From an uncultured Woeseiaceae bacterium (GTDB lineage Bacteria; Pseudomonadota; Gammaproteobacteria; Steroidobacterales; Woeseiaceae): a stretch of DNA of 45,049 nt. Within the stretch, counting starts at the first letter, position 1, and each line of letters begins with the position of its first letter. The notes beneath the pieces are model-generated. The model did not search any database. It worked only from the letters and a program-made list of their open reading frames with translations, and had not been told where the DNA came from. Below, piece by piece: positions 9,486-18,587 of the stretch. Where the stretch lies: NCBI GenBank assembly GCA_905480215.1, contig CAJQPL010000027.1, positions 1 through 45,049 of the forward strand, read 5' to 3'. The position numbers and the translations under genes were made by a program.

Positions 9486-10480
9486 GTGATAACGCTGCAA
9501 CTCTGGCTTTCGCCGACCTGCAACCGGAAGATATTGTTGCGACACTCGAAGAACTGGGTTTTGAATGCGATGGTCGCTTTCTGGCCCTCAACAGTTACGA
9601 AAATCGTGTTTATCAAATCGGAATTGAGGACGATAAACCAGTAGTCGCAAAATTTTATCGGCCTGGTCGTTGGGACGATCGTTCGATTCACGAGGAACAT
9701 CAGTTCTCTGTCGATCTGGCCGCGCAAGAGATTCCGGTCGTACCGCCAATTGATCTTGATGGAAATACACTGAAGCATGTTGGCGACTATCGGCTCGCAG
9801 TGTTTGAATGCCGCGGTGGCCGCGCTCCCGATCTCGACAACTATGAGCTACTGACTCAACTCGGCCGCCTGGTCGCACGCATCCATCTGGAAGGCGAACG
9901 CACCAGATTTGAATTCCGACCCAGTATCGATATCGAAAGTTATGGCGTGCAATCCATAGACTACCTACTCGAGAACGAATTCATTCCAGAACAGAATTGT
10001 GAAGCTTACGAGACCACTGTCGAACTGGTGTTGGATGGCGTTGAGGCTTGCTTCGAACGTTCCGGTAACACAAGAGAAATTCGCCTGCACGGTGACTTCC
10101 ATCCCGGCAATGTGCTTGTCAATGAAGATCGGCTGCACATCGTTGACCTCGATGATTGCCGACATGGACCAGCAGTGCAGGACTTGTGGATGTTCCTGTC
10201 GGGTGATCGCGAGGAACAAACCCCTCAGCTTGAAGCGCTGTTAAATGGTTACCAGTCATTTCGCCGCTTTGATGCACGGGAACTGCATCTGGTCGAGGCC
10301 TTACGCAGTTTACGAATAATGCACTACGCAGCATGGCTCGCGCGACGCTGGGAAGATCCGGCGTTCAAGGTGGCATTTCCATGGTTCGATAGTCCGCGCT
10401 ATTGGGACGATCATATTCTTGCGCTTCGTGAACAAGTAGCTTTGATGCAGGAACCACCACTCGAGTGGCGTGATTTTTAA
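9482..10480 (+). CDS. srkA: Stress response serine/threonine kinase SrkA (YihE/RdoA)
   Basis: A 332-aa kinase of the APH/choline-kinase-like fold, close to the ~328-aa E. coli SrkA, which counters stress-induced cell death. Visible elements: SYENRVYQIG near the N-terminal nucleotide-binding lobe, the catalytic loop HGDFHPGNVL (Asp as general base), and the metal-binding DLDDCRHGPAVQDLWMF. C-terminal AAWLARRWEDPAF and WDDHILALREQ are family signatures. The GTG start overlaps the typA stop (GTGA), so translation is probably coupled to typA. Its TAA is followed immediately by the stop of the opposing amidotransferase gene. Confidence 0.93.
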   Translation: MSDNAATLAFADLQPEDIVATLEELGFECDGRFLALNSYENRVYQIGIEDDKPVVAKFYRPGRWDDRSIHEEHQFSVDLAAQEIPVVPPIDLDGNTLKHVGDYRLAVFECRGGRAPDLDNYELLTQLGRLVARIHLEGERTRFEFRPSIDIESYGVQSIDYLLENEFIPEQNCEAYETTVELVLDGVEACFERSGNTREIRLHGDFHPGNVLVNEDRLHIVDLDDCRHGPAVQDLWMFLSGDREEQTPQLEALLNGYQSFRRFDARELHLVEALRSLRIMHYAAWLARRWEDPAFKVAFPWFDSPRYWDDHILALREQVALMQEPPLEWRDF

Positions 10481-11260
10481 TTAACGCGACGGCAACGAGC
10501 GGCGCCGCGGAGCAATTTCGAAACGCTCAATCCAGCGTGTAAAAGTATCCTGACTCAAACTCTCAAGCGCCGAAATTGAGGCGTCACTTTGTTGTCGAAT
10601 AGTTTGCGGATCGACACGACCGGATTCCGCTTGCAGAATTGCTTGGTTCGCCGGGAGGACTAACCAGCGTTCGATTAGCGATCGATTGACCTCAAGGTGA
10701 AATTGAAAGCCGTAAGCATGCTCGCCGAAGCGAAACGCCTGCACAACACTATCCCTGGATGCAGCAAGATGCACCGCGCCCGGCGGCAGTTCAATGCCAT
10801 CTTCGTGCCATTGGAAGACCTGTTGTTCGCTGCTAAACGACGCCAATACAGAATCAGCCTCCCCGTCCGTCGTTAGAGCAACCTTATGCCAACCAATTTC
10901 TCGCCGGGCATTGCGCACTACGGAGCCACCCAGAGCTCTTGCCAATAGTTGCGCGCCTAGGCAGATTCCCAGCACCGCCATCTGTTTCTCGACTGCCTCC
11001 TGAATCAGTTCGACCTCCACCTTAAGATTCGGGTATTCGTCAATCTGATCCGAATTCATCGGCCCACCGAGAATAATTATTGCCTCATAGCCGTCCAATG
11101 TCGGCCTTGACTCCGGCTCACGGCCAAAATTGACATAGCGAATCTTAAATCCTGCGTGCTTTAGCAATGGATCCAAGGTGCCCAGAGGCTCATACGGAAC
11201 GTGTTGGAAAACGAGTATTTTCGGTCTGGCCATCAATGCGACTCGGATTGTATGGAGCAT
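10481..11260 (-). CDS. Class I glutamine amidotransferase (GMP synthase-like)
   Basis: A 259-aa stand-alone class I glutamine amidotransferase domain. The nucleophile Cys sits in LGICLGAQLLARALGG and the catalytic His-Glu pair in YGFQFHLEV. The oxyanion segment ILGGPM is also present. Such stand-alone proteins resemble the N-terminal half of GMP synthase and often hydrolyse gamma-glutamyl bonds; the substrate here is unknown. Two start codons are possible, ATG 11260 and ATG 11233 (MARPKILVF), and neither has a strong SD; the shorter one fits the family's N-terminus at least as well. It is convergent with srkA. Confidence 0.85.
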   Translation of the reverse strand: MLHTIRVALMARPKILVFQHVPYEPLGTLDPLLKHAGFKIRYVNFGREPESRPTLDGYEAIIILGGPMNSDQIDEYPNLKVEVELIQEAVEKQMAVLGICLGAQLLARALGGSVVRNARREIGWHKVALTTDGEADSVLASFSSEQQVFQWHEDGIELPPGAVHLAASRDSVVQAFRFGEHAYGFQFHLEVNRSLIERWLVLPANQAILQAESGRVDPQTIRQQSDASISALESLSQDTFTRWIERFEIAPRRRSLPSR

Positions 11261-11445
11261 ATTGCCGGGGAGACCTTTATACCGCTATTTGGAGGATTCC
11301 TGTACAGCATATTCATTTGCACTTGGAAGTTCCTCGCTCTACAGTGGTCTCGACCTGCTAATGTATGATTTCCGCGGAACTATGTGGTGCGGAGGTGCTC
11401 TGACATAGTAGATACCCTCAATTTGGCCGCTCGGATTTTGCACAC

Positions 11446-12159
11446 TTGATCGCGACAAAACTAATAAAACAGGGCTTCATCATTTGTGCTCTGTTCTTAG
11501 CCGCGTGCGCAGCGAATGTCACCGTCGAAAATCCGACTATTCCGAAACCGCACATAGACAGCCTGCCGATGGTCGTCGCACTGCGCATTCCTGGCGAATT
11601 TCATAATTTTGTTCATGAAGAGAACGTTCTAGGCAAAGAGAGCTGGACTATCAATCTGGGCTCTGCGAATGCCCTATTTTTCGAGCAGCTGTTTGGCTTC
11701 ATGTTTGATGACGTCATAATTCTCGGTCCTGATGACAATGCCCTCGAGCATACGTTTGACGCGCTCGTCGAACCGGAAATCGAGGGCTTCGAATTTTCCG
11801 TGCCCAATCAAAGCAAGACCGATGCGTTTGCCGTATGGATTCGATACCGCATAGAAGTCTATGACAGCGCCGGTAACAGTGCATCAGCCTGGACAGTAAG
11901 CGCTTACGGGAAGAGTCAGAAAGAAGGCCTGGGTGGTTCTCGGTCGCTGCAACGCGCGGCTGTTTTAGCAATGCGTGACGCAGCAGCTCTGATTCTTCTG
12001 CAAATGAATAAAGCGACAAAAATCGCTTCGCTGGATGGTGCTCCAATTAAGTTGACTCGCGACGACCCATCCACCATCGTCGAGGTCGACGTCGAAACAC
12101 TACAGAACTCGCCTGTGGGAATATTTGCCATCGGAGGAATAGACGATGAGTTCAAATAA
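11446..12159 (+). CDS. Lipoprotein of unknown function (first of a pair)
   Basis: A 237-aa predicted lipoprotein with leader and lipobox (ALFLAAC, Cys at about residue 21). I do not recognise its family. The mature part is mixed alpha/beta, with a segment of the form WIRYRIEVYDSAGNSASAW that suggests an envelope protein fold, followed by an alanine-rich helix. The start is TTG; no ATG is available before the hydrophobic leader, and only a weak SD (CGGA) is visible. The gene's final 14 nt overlap the start of the next lipoprotein gene, so they form a translationally coupled pair and their products plausibly work together in the envelope. A 10-bp palindrome, TTCCGCGGAA at 11370-11379, lies in the divergent region upstream. 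Confidence 0.75.
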   Translation: MIATKLIKQGFIICALFLAACAANVTVENPTIPKPHIDSLPMVVALRIPGEFHNFVHEENVLGKESWTINLGSANALFFEQLFGFMFDDVIILGPDDNALEHTFDALVEPEIEGFEFSVPNQSKTDAFAVWIRYRIEVYDSAGNSASAWTVSAYGKSQKEGLGGSRSLQRAAVLAMRDAAALILLQMNKATKIASLDGAPIKLTRDDPSTIVEVDVETLQNSPVGIFAIGGIDDEFK

Positions 12160-12820
12160 GCCGCTTACGGTTTTTTTAGCAATAACTTTGGCACTCACAA
12201 TGAGCGGCTGTATTTCTGCTCGTATAGAGGATGCCCGCGAAGAAACAACAGGCCTCAATGCCAACGAGTCGGTTGTCGTGATGGCGAAAAGCTATCACCA
12301 GGGCAATGAAACTGAAGCCAAATACATCAGCTGTGTCGAAAGCGCATTAGGACGTGGCAAAGGTGCCCTCAGGGTAATTCCTACGCAACAGTTTATCGAT
12401 AACCTGTTCCCTTGGTTCGAACCGAGAACGGCGCCCGCGGACACCAAAGGACTTACTACACTGATGTCAAAGCCAGGCGTACCCGGAGCCGTTAAGGACA
12501 TGGGAGTGCGCTATATTATCTGGCTCGACGGTGATACCGACCGCGTCACCCAGGGCGGCAGTCTCTCTTGTGCAGCAGGACCAGGTGGCGGTGGATGTTT
12601 CGGTTTCGCCTGGTGGCAGGATGACGCTGATTACGAGGCCTCGATTTGGGACCTGCAAGATGCCGAAGCATCAGGCACGGTGACAGCTGACTACAGTGGT
12701 ACCTCATTTCTCCCAGCATTGGTGATACCGATACCCCTGATAGCCCGTACGCGAGCAAAAGCCTGCAACGGCCTGGCCAATCAGCTGAAGCTGTTTATTG
12801 TCAGCGACGAGGCTGTGTAG
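12146..12820 (+). CDS. Lipoprotein of unknown function (second of a pair)
   Basis: A 224-aa predicted lipoprotein: the N-terminal hydrophobic leader ends in the lipobox TMSGC (Cys at about residue 22). The mature region contains a glycine-rich, cysteine-flanked patch CAAGPGGGGCFGF near residue 150, and a hydrophobic stretch (LPALVIPIPLIA) near the C-terminus. I do not recognise the family. The start is well supported: GGAGG lies about 9 nt upstream, inside the end of the preceding lipoprotein gene, which it overlaps by 14 nt. It is convergent with the NlpC/P60 gene, with only 6 nt between the stop codons and no terminator seen between them. Confidence 0.8.
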   Translation: MSSNKPLTVFLAITLALTMSGCISARIEDAREETTGLNANESVVVMAKSYHQGNETEAKYISCVESALGRGKGALRVIPTQQFIDNLFPWFEPRTAPADTKGLTTLMSKPGVPGAVKDMGVRYIIWLDGDTDRVTQGGSLSCAAGPGGGGCFGFAWWQDDADYEASIWDLQDAEASGTVTADYSGTSFLPALVIPIPLIARTRAKACNGLANQLKLFIVSDEAV

Positions 12821-12826
12821 GAAAAA

Positions 12827-13318
12827 TCACTGCGGACGACCCGCGCGAAGAAAGGCCTTGGCATAGAACGGCGAGTTGAGCTGCGCAACTACCACGGTCC
12901 GCCCGGACGACGGCGCGTGCACAAAGCGCTCGCCGCCCAGATACATACCTACGTGGGACATTTTCCCTTCGATGCTGAAGAACAGCAGATCACCTATTTG
13001 CATATCTTTGCGATCTACCGTCCGCGTCGCTGACCACAATTGGCCCGTTGTTCTCGGCAGATTCTTTCCAGCAGCTCGATATGAATATTGAATCAAGCCA
13101 CTGCAATCGAAACCCTTGCTCGAGGCCCCACCATACAAATAAGGCACACCGACCTGGCGCAATGCGACGCTGGCCGCTTTATCCCCAAGGCTATTACCTG
13201 TGGTTCCGGCGTTATTGCCCGACACCGGTCCGGGCTGCGTTGCGCACGCGGATAGCAGGCCCAACAGTGTGATAGTTAAGGCAAAACTGCGAATTTTGAG
13301 TGCTGGCTGCGTTATCAT
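12827..13318 (-). CDS. NlpC/P60 (C40) peptidoglycan endopeptidase lipoprotein
   Basis: A 163-aa lipoprotein (lipobox LLSAC) with one NlpC/P60 domain. Cell-wall peptidases of this family cut stem-peptide bonds in peptidoglycan. Catalytic Cys is in FDCSGLIQYSY and catalytic His in MSHVGMYLG; HAPSSG follows where the third polar residue usually lies. The YLYGGAS strand before the Cys is typical of the fold. ATG 13318 is preferred because the signal peptide starts there; an in-frame codon at 13375 would add an uncharacteristic N-terminal extension. It is divergent from the metallopeptidase lipoprotein gene with 55 nt between starts, so both envelope hydrolases could share a control region. Confidence 0.92.
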   Translation of the reverse strand: MITQPALKIRSFALTITLLGLLSACATQPGPVSGNNAGTTGNSLGDKAASVALRQVGVPYLYGGASSKGFDCSGLIQYSYRAAGKNLPRTTGQLWSATRTVDRKDMQIGDLLFFSIEGKMSHVGMYLGGERFVHAPSSGRTVVVAQLNSPFYAKAFLRAGRPQ

Positions 13319-13373
13319 CCTAATCTCTACTTGGCGAATTTCAACAACATACACGACAAGGCCTGAACACTGC

Positions 13374-14630
13374 ATGAACCGCTACTCAAGATCAATAATA
13401 CTGATCTGCCCGCTGGCCTTTTTGGCCTGTGGCGCACCGGCGTCTGAAGAAAACGTAAGCTCGATTTCGCCCTCTTACTCGGTGCATTACAAGATCAGCC
13501 CAGAACCGGCTGACCGGTCGATCCTCGTCGAAATGACGCTTAAACAGTCCGCTGCAGAACTCAAAGAGCTGAAGTTCGGCCACGCTGCGGAGCATATATT
13601 CAACCTTAGTGGCGACGGCGACTTAAATATTAACGACAATCAGGTGACCTGGCTCCCGGGCAAGGGTGGCGGAACATTGTCCTGGAAAGTTCACGCTACG
13701 CAACAACGCAACGGCAAAGGTTACGATGCTTACCTGAACGACGATTGGGGCATCCTTAGAGCTGAAGACATTATCCCGAGAGCTCGTACACGAACCGTGT
13801 CTGGCGCTACCAGCAAGACCTCTATCAGCTTCGATTTACCGCGCGGCTGGTCCGCGGTCTCGGAATACGCACATACCGACGACGGCATCAGTATCGACAA
13901 GCCCGAACGACGTTTTGACCAACCAAGCGGCTGGATTGCCCTCGGCAAGCTCGGCACGCGCCGGGAATCAATTGCTGGTACTGACGTGATTGTGGCCGCG
14001 CCGCGTGGACAAGGTGTACGCCGACTCGACATGTTGGCGCTCCTCAATTGGACTCTGCCCGAACTCGCTGAAATTATTGATCAAACTCTTCCTCGATTAA
14101 CCATTGTTAGCGCCGGCGACCCGATGTGGCGTGGTGGCCTTTCGGCACCAGCATCTATGTTCATTCATGCGGACAGACCATTAATTAGCGAGAACGCAAC
14201 CAGCACATTGGTTCATGAATTGGTTCATGTCACATTCGACATACATGCCGCCGACGGATTCGATTGGATCGTTGAAGGTCTCGCCGAATACTACAGCCTG
14301 GAACTTCTGCGCCGCGGCTCAGCGATCACAGCGCAACGCCATCGGCGCGCCTTGCAGAAACAAGCCGAATGGGGGAACGACGCAACGACACTTTGCGGCA
14401 GAAACTCCAGCGGCGCGACAACCGCCCTGGCGGTAACTATCTTTCGGCGCCTGGACAAAGAATTAAAAAGGAAAACTGCAGGTTCATTCGACCTGGATAT
14501 GCTGGTACGTGAACTGGTTGCTGTGAACAGCGACGTGACTCTTGCATCGTTACAGCAAATCTCCGCCGCGTATCTTGGTGAAACTGCGGCTGCGATTACG
14601 ACTAACGATCTGCCGGGTTGCGGAGGCTAA
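13374..14630 (+). CDS. M61-like gluzincin metallopeptidase, lipoprotein
   Basis: A 418-aa predicted lipoprotein (lipobox FLAC, Cys19) with a zinc-peptidase motif HELVH at residues 281-285 followed by a WIVEGLAEYY segment, where Glu301 is the likely third zinc ligand. This arrangement resembles the M61/M1 gluzincin peptidases, although the gap between HEXXH and the Glu is shorter than the usual ~18 residues. The N-terminal ~200 residues look like the beta-rich domain found before the catalytic domain in M61 proteins. ATG 13374 is chosen over upstream in-frame codons because the lipoprotein leader begins there. It ends 7 nt before the AAA+ ATPase gene, whose SD lies within its last codons, indicating a common transcript. 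Confidence 0.82.
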   Translation: MNRYSRSIILICPLAFLACGAPASEENVSSISPSYSVHYKISPEPADRSILVEMTLKQSAAELKELKFGHAAEHIFNLSGDGDLNINDNQVTWLPGKGGGTLSWKVHATQQRNGKGYDAYLNDDWGILRAEDIIPRARTRTVSGATSKTSISFDLPRGWSAVSEYAHTDDGISIDKPERRFDQPSGWIALGKLGTRRESIAGTDVIVAAPRGQGVRRLDMLALLNWTLPELAEIIDQTLPRLTIVSAGDPMWRGGLSAPASMFIHADRPLISENATSTLVHELVHVTFDIHAADGFDWIVEGLAEYYSLELLRRGSAITAQRHRRALQKQAEWGNDATTLCGRNSSGATTALAVTIFRRLDKELKRKTAGSFDLDMLVRELVAVNSDVTLASLQQISAAYLGETAAAITTNDLPGCGG

Positions 14631-14637
14631 AAGATAT

Positions 14638-16128
14638 ATGGATGGAAATCACGATCTGGAACTCATACTGAGGTCCCGTACACCGATCGTCATCATCGAA
14701 TCGCAGGATGAATCGCGGATGCTGGAACTGTTGCAAACCATCGCAATGCGCCGTGCATCTACGAACTACATACCGCTATTTCGCTGGACAATCACAGATG
14801 GTTTGCAGCGACTGGACATTTCCCTTGAACCGCAATCTCTGAATTCAGATCCTACAGATGTTTTGAAACACATCCGCGCAGTGACGAAGCCTGGGTTATA
14901 CGTGTTATTGGATATCCACCCGTTCCTTGAGGATCCCGTTAACATTCGGCTGTTGAAAGATATATGTGTCAAATTTCGCGACGTAGAACGTCAAATTGTT
15001 TTGCTTAGCCATAAAGTAACTGTGCCGAATGAGCTGCAAGGTTTTTGCGCACGCTTTGATATGGCGTTACCTACTGAAAACGAGCGCTCGCAAATTATTA
15101 AGAAGGTCGTCATCGACTATGATCGCGACCACCCTGGCAGCAATGTGCAAATTGATCCCAAGGCACACAAACTGCTAGTTCAAAACCTCGCGGGAATAAG
15201 CTTTTCCGACACAATGCGCCTCGCCCGCAATGCTATTTATGTCGATGGCGCCATTTCCAAAAGCGATTTACCACAAGTAATGCAGGCCAAATATGAACTG
15301 CTAAGTCGGGGCGGATCCTTACACTTCGAATACGATACTGCGTCTTTCGGTGACGTCGGCGGCATGAACAGACTTAAGACCTGGTTAACTCAACGTCGAG
15401 CGCCATTTCGAGGCGACGAGAGTGCTGCGCATCTGGATACGCCAAAGGGCATCCTGCTTCTCGGCGTTCAGGGTTGCGGTAAGAGCCTGCTTGCAAAAGC
15501 AACCGCAGCAATTTTTGGCGTGCCCTTGTTACGCTTGGATTTTGCTGCGATTTACGACAAATACCACGGCGAGACAGAACGCAAGTTACGCGAATCACTG
15601 AAGACTGCCGACGTAATGGCACCCTGCGTTTTGTGGATCGATGAAATCGAGAAAGGAATCGCAGGTCGCGGCGGTGAAACCGGCACGACACAGCGGGTTC
15701 TCGGTACATTCTTGACCTGGCTCGCTGAGAAAAAGAGCCGTGTTTTTGTAGTGGCAACTGCGAATGACATCAGCACCCTGCCACCGGAACTCGTGCGCAA
15801 GGGGCGTTTCGACGAGATATTCTTCGTCGACCTACCGGCAGAAGATGTCCGCGCCTCCATACTCGCCATTCATCTGTCGGCACGCAATCAGTCACTTGGC
15901 AATTTCGACATTAGCGGCCTGGCCAAAGCGATGCATGGCTTTTCCGGTGCAGAGATTGAACAGGCGGTGGTCGCTGCACTGTATGCAGCACATGCCGGCA
16001 AAAAAGCATTGACCAGCGAACACATCGCTGCTGAAATTGAACAAACGCGGCCGTTGTCGGTGGTCATGGACGAAAGAATCTCACATCTGAGGACCTGGGC
16101 AGCGAGCCGCACCGTTCCTTGTGACTAA
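14638..16128 (+). CDS. AAA+ ATPase of the Ycf46-like type
   Basis: A 496-aa cytoplasmic AAA+ protein. The N-terminal part ([19 protein letters not shown] onward, residues ~7-230) resembles the extra domain of cyanobacterial/plastid Ycf46 proteins, itself an inactive-looking P-loop-like fold. The C-terminal AAA+ module has Walker A GVQGCGKS (276-283), Walker B VLWIDE (331-336), sensor-1 ATAN (Asn376) and candidate arginine fingers in [10 protein letters not shown] (387-390). These residues suggest a working ATPase of the FtsH/SpoVK-related group without a protease domain. GGAGG at 14622-14626, inside the preceding peptidase gene, gives an 11-nt spacing to ATG 14638. The substrate or partner is unknown; the neighbouring FHA protein and M61-like lipoprotein are candidates by position only. 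Confidence 0.87.
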   Translation: MDGNHDLELILRSRTPIVIIESQDESRMLELLQTIAMRRASTNYIPLFRWTITDGLQRLDISLEPQSLNSDPTDVLKHIRAVTKPGLYVLLDIHPFLEDPVNIRLLKDICVKFRDVERQIVLLSHKVTVPNELQGFCARFDMALPTENERSQIIKKVVIDYDRDHPGSNVQIDPKAHKLLVQNLAGISFSDTMRLARNAIYVDGAISKSDLPQVMQAKYELLSRGGSLHFEYDTASFGDVGGMNRLKTWLTQRRAPFRGDESAAHLDTPKGILLLGVQGCGKSLLAKATAAIFGVPLLRLDFAAIYDKYHGETERKLRESLKTADVMAPCVLWIDEIEKGIAGRGGETGTTQRVLGTFLTWLAEKKSRVFVVATANDISTLPPELVRKGRFDEIFFVDLPAEDVRASILAIHLSARNQSLGNFDISGLAKAMHGFSGAEIEQAVVAALYAAHAGKKALTSEHIAAEIEQTRPLSVVMDERISHLRTWAASRTVPCD

Positions 16129-16187
16129 GGATTTTAAGGTACAGGCGCAGAAAACCCGCGCACGTATTATATCGCCGGCAAATTGCG

Positions 16188-16196
16188 TGCTAATAT
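16188..16196 (+). promoter_or_regulatory. Extended -10 element directly before the FHA gene
   Basis: TGC followed by TAATAT (TGn-TANNNT) ends 6 nt before ATG 16203, which places the expected start of transcription on the A of the ATG. No SD and no good -35 are seen; the TGn extension can replace a -35. It suggests a leaderless transcript starting inside the cluster. Confidence 0.45.
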
Positions 16197-16202
16197 CCTC
16201 AA

Positions 16203-17654
16203 ATGGCAAATGACAACAATAATATCAACGAGTTAGTCGTCGATGACGACCCAACTGTTGAACTTGAACTGCCTATTTTCAGGAACAGCGGGCCCGAGAG
16301 CGATTTCAAAACCTTTGACGCGAACGAGCACAAGGACAAATCGCGCTCGACAGCAACCGTCACAGAACTAACGGCCGAATTACAATCACGCCAGGAAACA
16401 ATTGATCGCCTGCAATTTGACATGCAGCAGCTCGAAGCCAAGTGGCTAGGGCTGGAAGCTGAGGTCAACGCCCGTGAAGGACAAGGTAGTGCGCTGCATA
16501 GCAACCTGGCTGAGGCTCAAGAGAATGCGCGGAAAAAAGAGCGCTTGCTGAAGCTGCGTGACCGCAAGATCAAGGCACTGAAAGCAGAGATACGCGAACG
16601 CGACGGCGAACAACGAAGGTTATCGAGCCGCTGCGACGATCTACAAATTTTGCTCGATCGAGCAACGCAATATGAAAATGACGTCAATTCAACAGATATT
16701 GCCGGCCAAACAAGTGCAAACATTGAATTGCAGGCCCGCGTGGAACGAGCGCACGAATACGCTGACTCGATGCGACGTCAATTGCAGGACTTGATGGAGG
16801 CGCAATCGTCAGCGGAACGGGAAATTGATCATCTATCCAGCGCGCTCGAGACCGCCAATCGCAAGTCGCTGGATCTGACCGATGGCCAAGCCAGCTTGAC
16901 TGCCGAGATCGACGAGTTAACAAAGAAACTCAAAGACATTCAGAGTCGGCATGACGAGGAAATTCGAATTCTTCGATTCGAACTCACCGCTGCGGAAAGC
17001 ACAGTGGCAGATTCCGACAACATGAATACACAACTTGCCTCAGAGCTTATCGATGTACAGGGTTCTAAGAATGAGCTCGAAAATAAGCTCGAGATTTCGG
17101 CGCAAGAATCGGCAAACCGTATAAGAGCGCTGCGAAAAGAGAAGACCAAGATAGAGAGTAGCAAAAAGGTCCTGGAGCAAAAACTGTCGGCGAAAAGCGA
17201 AGCCATAACGGCTTTGCTGGCCGAACTCGCTAAAAAGTCAGAGCAGATCGAGGCGATACGCGACGTAGACGAAAGTATCCCCGACATAGAATTCCCCATA
17301 CTGGAACACCCTGTCAGCGAAATTACAGGCAGCGATGAACGGGTTTCACGTGTCCTCGTCGGCAGCGTGGACGGTCAGACTATAAGCTTCCCACTTTTTA
17401 AAGACCGGCTGACTATCGGACGCACCAAAGACAACGATGTGCAATTGAACGCCACGTATATTAGTCGTCGGCACGCGGTCATCCAAATCGATGACGCCGA
17501 GGTTCGCATCATCGATTGGGGCAGTAAGAATGGCATCAATGTCAATTCGAAACGAATTAATGAGCATTCCTTACATCACGGCGATGAAATCATGATTGGC
17601 AACGCTCGTTTCCGCTATGAAGAACACAAACAGAAAAAGCCTGGCCAGATATAG
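16203..17654 (+). CDS. Coiled-coil protein with C-terminal FHA domain
   Basis: A 483-aa cytoplasmic protein. Residues ~50-360 are a long, highly charged heptad-rich region, almost certainly coiled coil. Residues ~385-470 form an FHA domain, which binds phosphothreonine peptides: LTIGR (Arg407), then SRRH (421-424) and GSKNG (440-444), all the conserved phosphate-contact residues. No signal peptide or membrane segment is seen. It lies 74 nt after the AAA+ gene in the same direction but with its own possible promoter. The domain pair suggests a scaffold recruited by a Ser/Thr kinase; no kinase for it is encoded nearby other than the distant srkA. Family name unknown. Confidence 0.88.
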   Translation: MANDNNNINELVVDDDPTVELELPIFRNSGPESDFKTFDANEHKDKSRSTATVTELTAELQSRQETIDRLQFDMQQLEAKWLGLEAEVNAREGQGSALHSNLAEAQENARKKERLLKLRDRKIKALKAEIRERDGEQRRLSSRCDDLQILLDRATQYENDVNSTDIAGQTSANIELQARVERAHEYADSMRRQLQDLMEAQSSAEREIDHLSSALETANRKSLDLTDGQASLTAEIDELTKKLKDIQSRHDEEIRILRFELTAAESTVADSDNMNTQLASELIDVQGSKNELENKLEISAQESANRIRALRKEKTKIESSKKVLEQKLSAKSEAITALLAELAKKSEQIEAIRDVDESIPDIEFPILEHPVSEITGSDERVSRVLVGSVDGQTISFPLFKDRLTIGRTKDNDVQLNATYISRRHAVIQIDDAEVRIIDWGSKNGINVNSKRINEHSLHHGDEIMIGNARFRYEEHKQKKPGQI

Positions 17655-17660
17655 CGAAAT

Positions 17661-17684
17661 GTGAGCGCTTTCACGGTCTTTTTT
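17661..17684 (+). terminator. Possible intrinsic terminator after the FHA gene
   Basis: A short hairpin with GTGA and TCAC arms plus a G-T pair (17661-17674) is followed by GG, TC and six T residues (to 17684). It is not GC-rich, so termination may be partial. Confidence 0.4.
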
Positions 17685-17734
17685 ATCCAGTTGGAATAAA
17701 GTTCACGGCACCACAGGGAATGTGAATTTAGCCA

Positions 17735-18052
17735 ATGACCGGCAACGCCGCACACGACGCCATACCGTTGCGAGCATCATCGCAAACAGCGCCGCAACCA
17801 GCGCCTCAGGCTACCTGCAAGGCAGTCAAGCTCGCATCTCGAAAAATCTGGCTGCCAAAACTTCTCTACGCCGCCGTACCGTTTTTTTACATCGCTTCCG
17901 GGATTGCCGCCTTCTTCGCAACACTATATATCCGTGAATGGTTCTGGGTCTTGCCGCAATATTTATTGTTTTCAGCCGTGTGCCTGCATCTCGGCATCTC
18001 GGTCTACCGCCGACGTATGAAATCTTTAGCTTCGACAAACGAACAAGGCTAA
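17735..18052 (+). CDS. Small membrane protein of unknown function
   Basis: A 105-aa protein with a polar ~35-residue N-terminus rich in Ala, Pro and Gln, then two predicted transmembrane helices (about residues 43-63 and 70-90) joined by a short loop (REWFWVLP), and a basic C-terminal tail (YRRRMK) that by the positive-inside rule should be cytoplasmic. GGGAATG precedes the ATG at a workable distance. I do not recognise the family. It follows the FHA gene by 80 nt and precedes another two-helix protein; all read in the same direction. Confidence 0.65.
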   Translation: MTGNAAHDAIPLRASSQTAPQPAPQATCKAVKLASRKIWLPKLLYAAVPFFYIASGIAAFFATLYIREWFWVLPQYLLFSAVCLHLGISVYRRRMKSLASTNEQG

Positions 18053-18118
18053 TCTTGACCTAAGCGCGGCGGTGGGCAACGATAGCCCCCTTATTCGCCA
18101 AAACCTTAGTGTCGAGCT

Positions 18119-18424
18119 GTGACTACACAATCCTCTCATTCTGATCTACGACGACTCGTAACCAAGGAAGTCGCGCTGCTGGTCGGTTTCTTGTTTGCCG
18201 GCCTCGTGATACTTCCGTACATTGTCTATGTGGTTGGTGAAAGTATATTTGGCGCCTATGCGGGCCTCGGCTACTGGGAGTTCTTCGCCACATTAAGCCA
18301 TAAAGTGCGGAATGCCGATGTAGTCGCCTGGTTTCTGGTGTTTTCACCCTATATTGGCTGGCAATGCCTGCGACTGGCGGCCAAGGCCTGGCAAGCTTCC
18401 GGACGCAACGATCAATCGTCTTAG
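18119..18424 (+). CDS. Small membrane protein of unknown function
   Basis: A 101-aa protein starting with GTG. It has a strongly hydrophobic helix at about residues 18-40 (LLVGFLFAGLVILPYIVYVV) and a second at about 68-88 (VVAWFLVFSPYIGWQCLRLA). The rest is short and polar. The family is not recognised. It lies 66 nt after the preceding small membrane protein in the same direction, and the two may form a pair. The SD is weak (GAG), so the start is less certain. Confidence 0.65.
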   Translation: MTTQSSHSDLRRLVTKEVALLVGFLFAGLVILPYIVYVVGESIFGAYAGLGYWEFFATLSHKVRNADVVAWFLVFSPYIGWQCLRLAAKAWQASGRNDQSS

Positions 18425-18587
18425 CCACTGCCTCGCGATCGGAACTGTGACTTGGCTCACAATTTTGAAAATCCCCACCTCCTGATAGCTGTGCACTTTA
18501 GTAAGCTAGCGATAGAGCAGTGGAAAACATTTGCTCAGAATCCGGGTCTATGAAGAAGTAGATCGTCGAAAACTGCGAATAGTCATC

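Noticed and set aside
17722..17937. 71-aa frame overlapping the small membrane protein at 17735
   Set aside because: It is a frame-shifted reading of the two-helix protein, Arg/Ser-rich and without hydrophobic structure.
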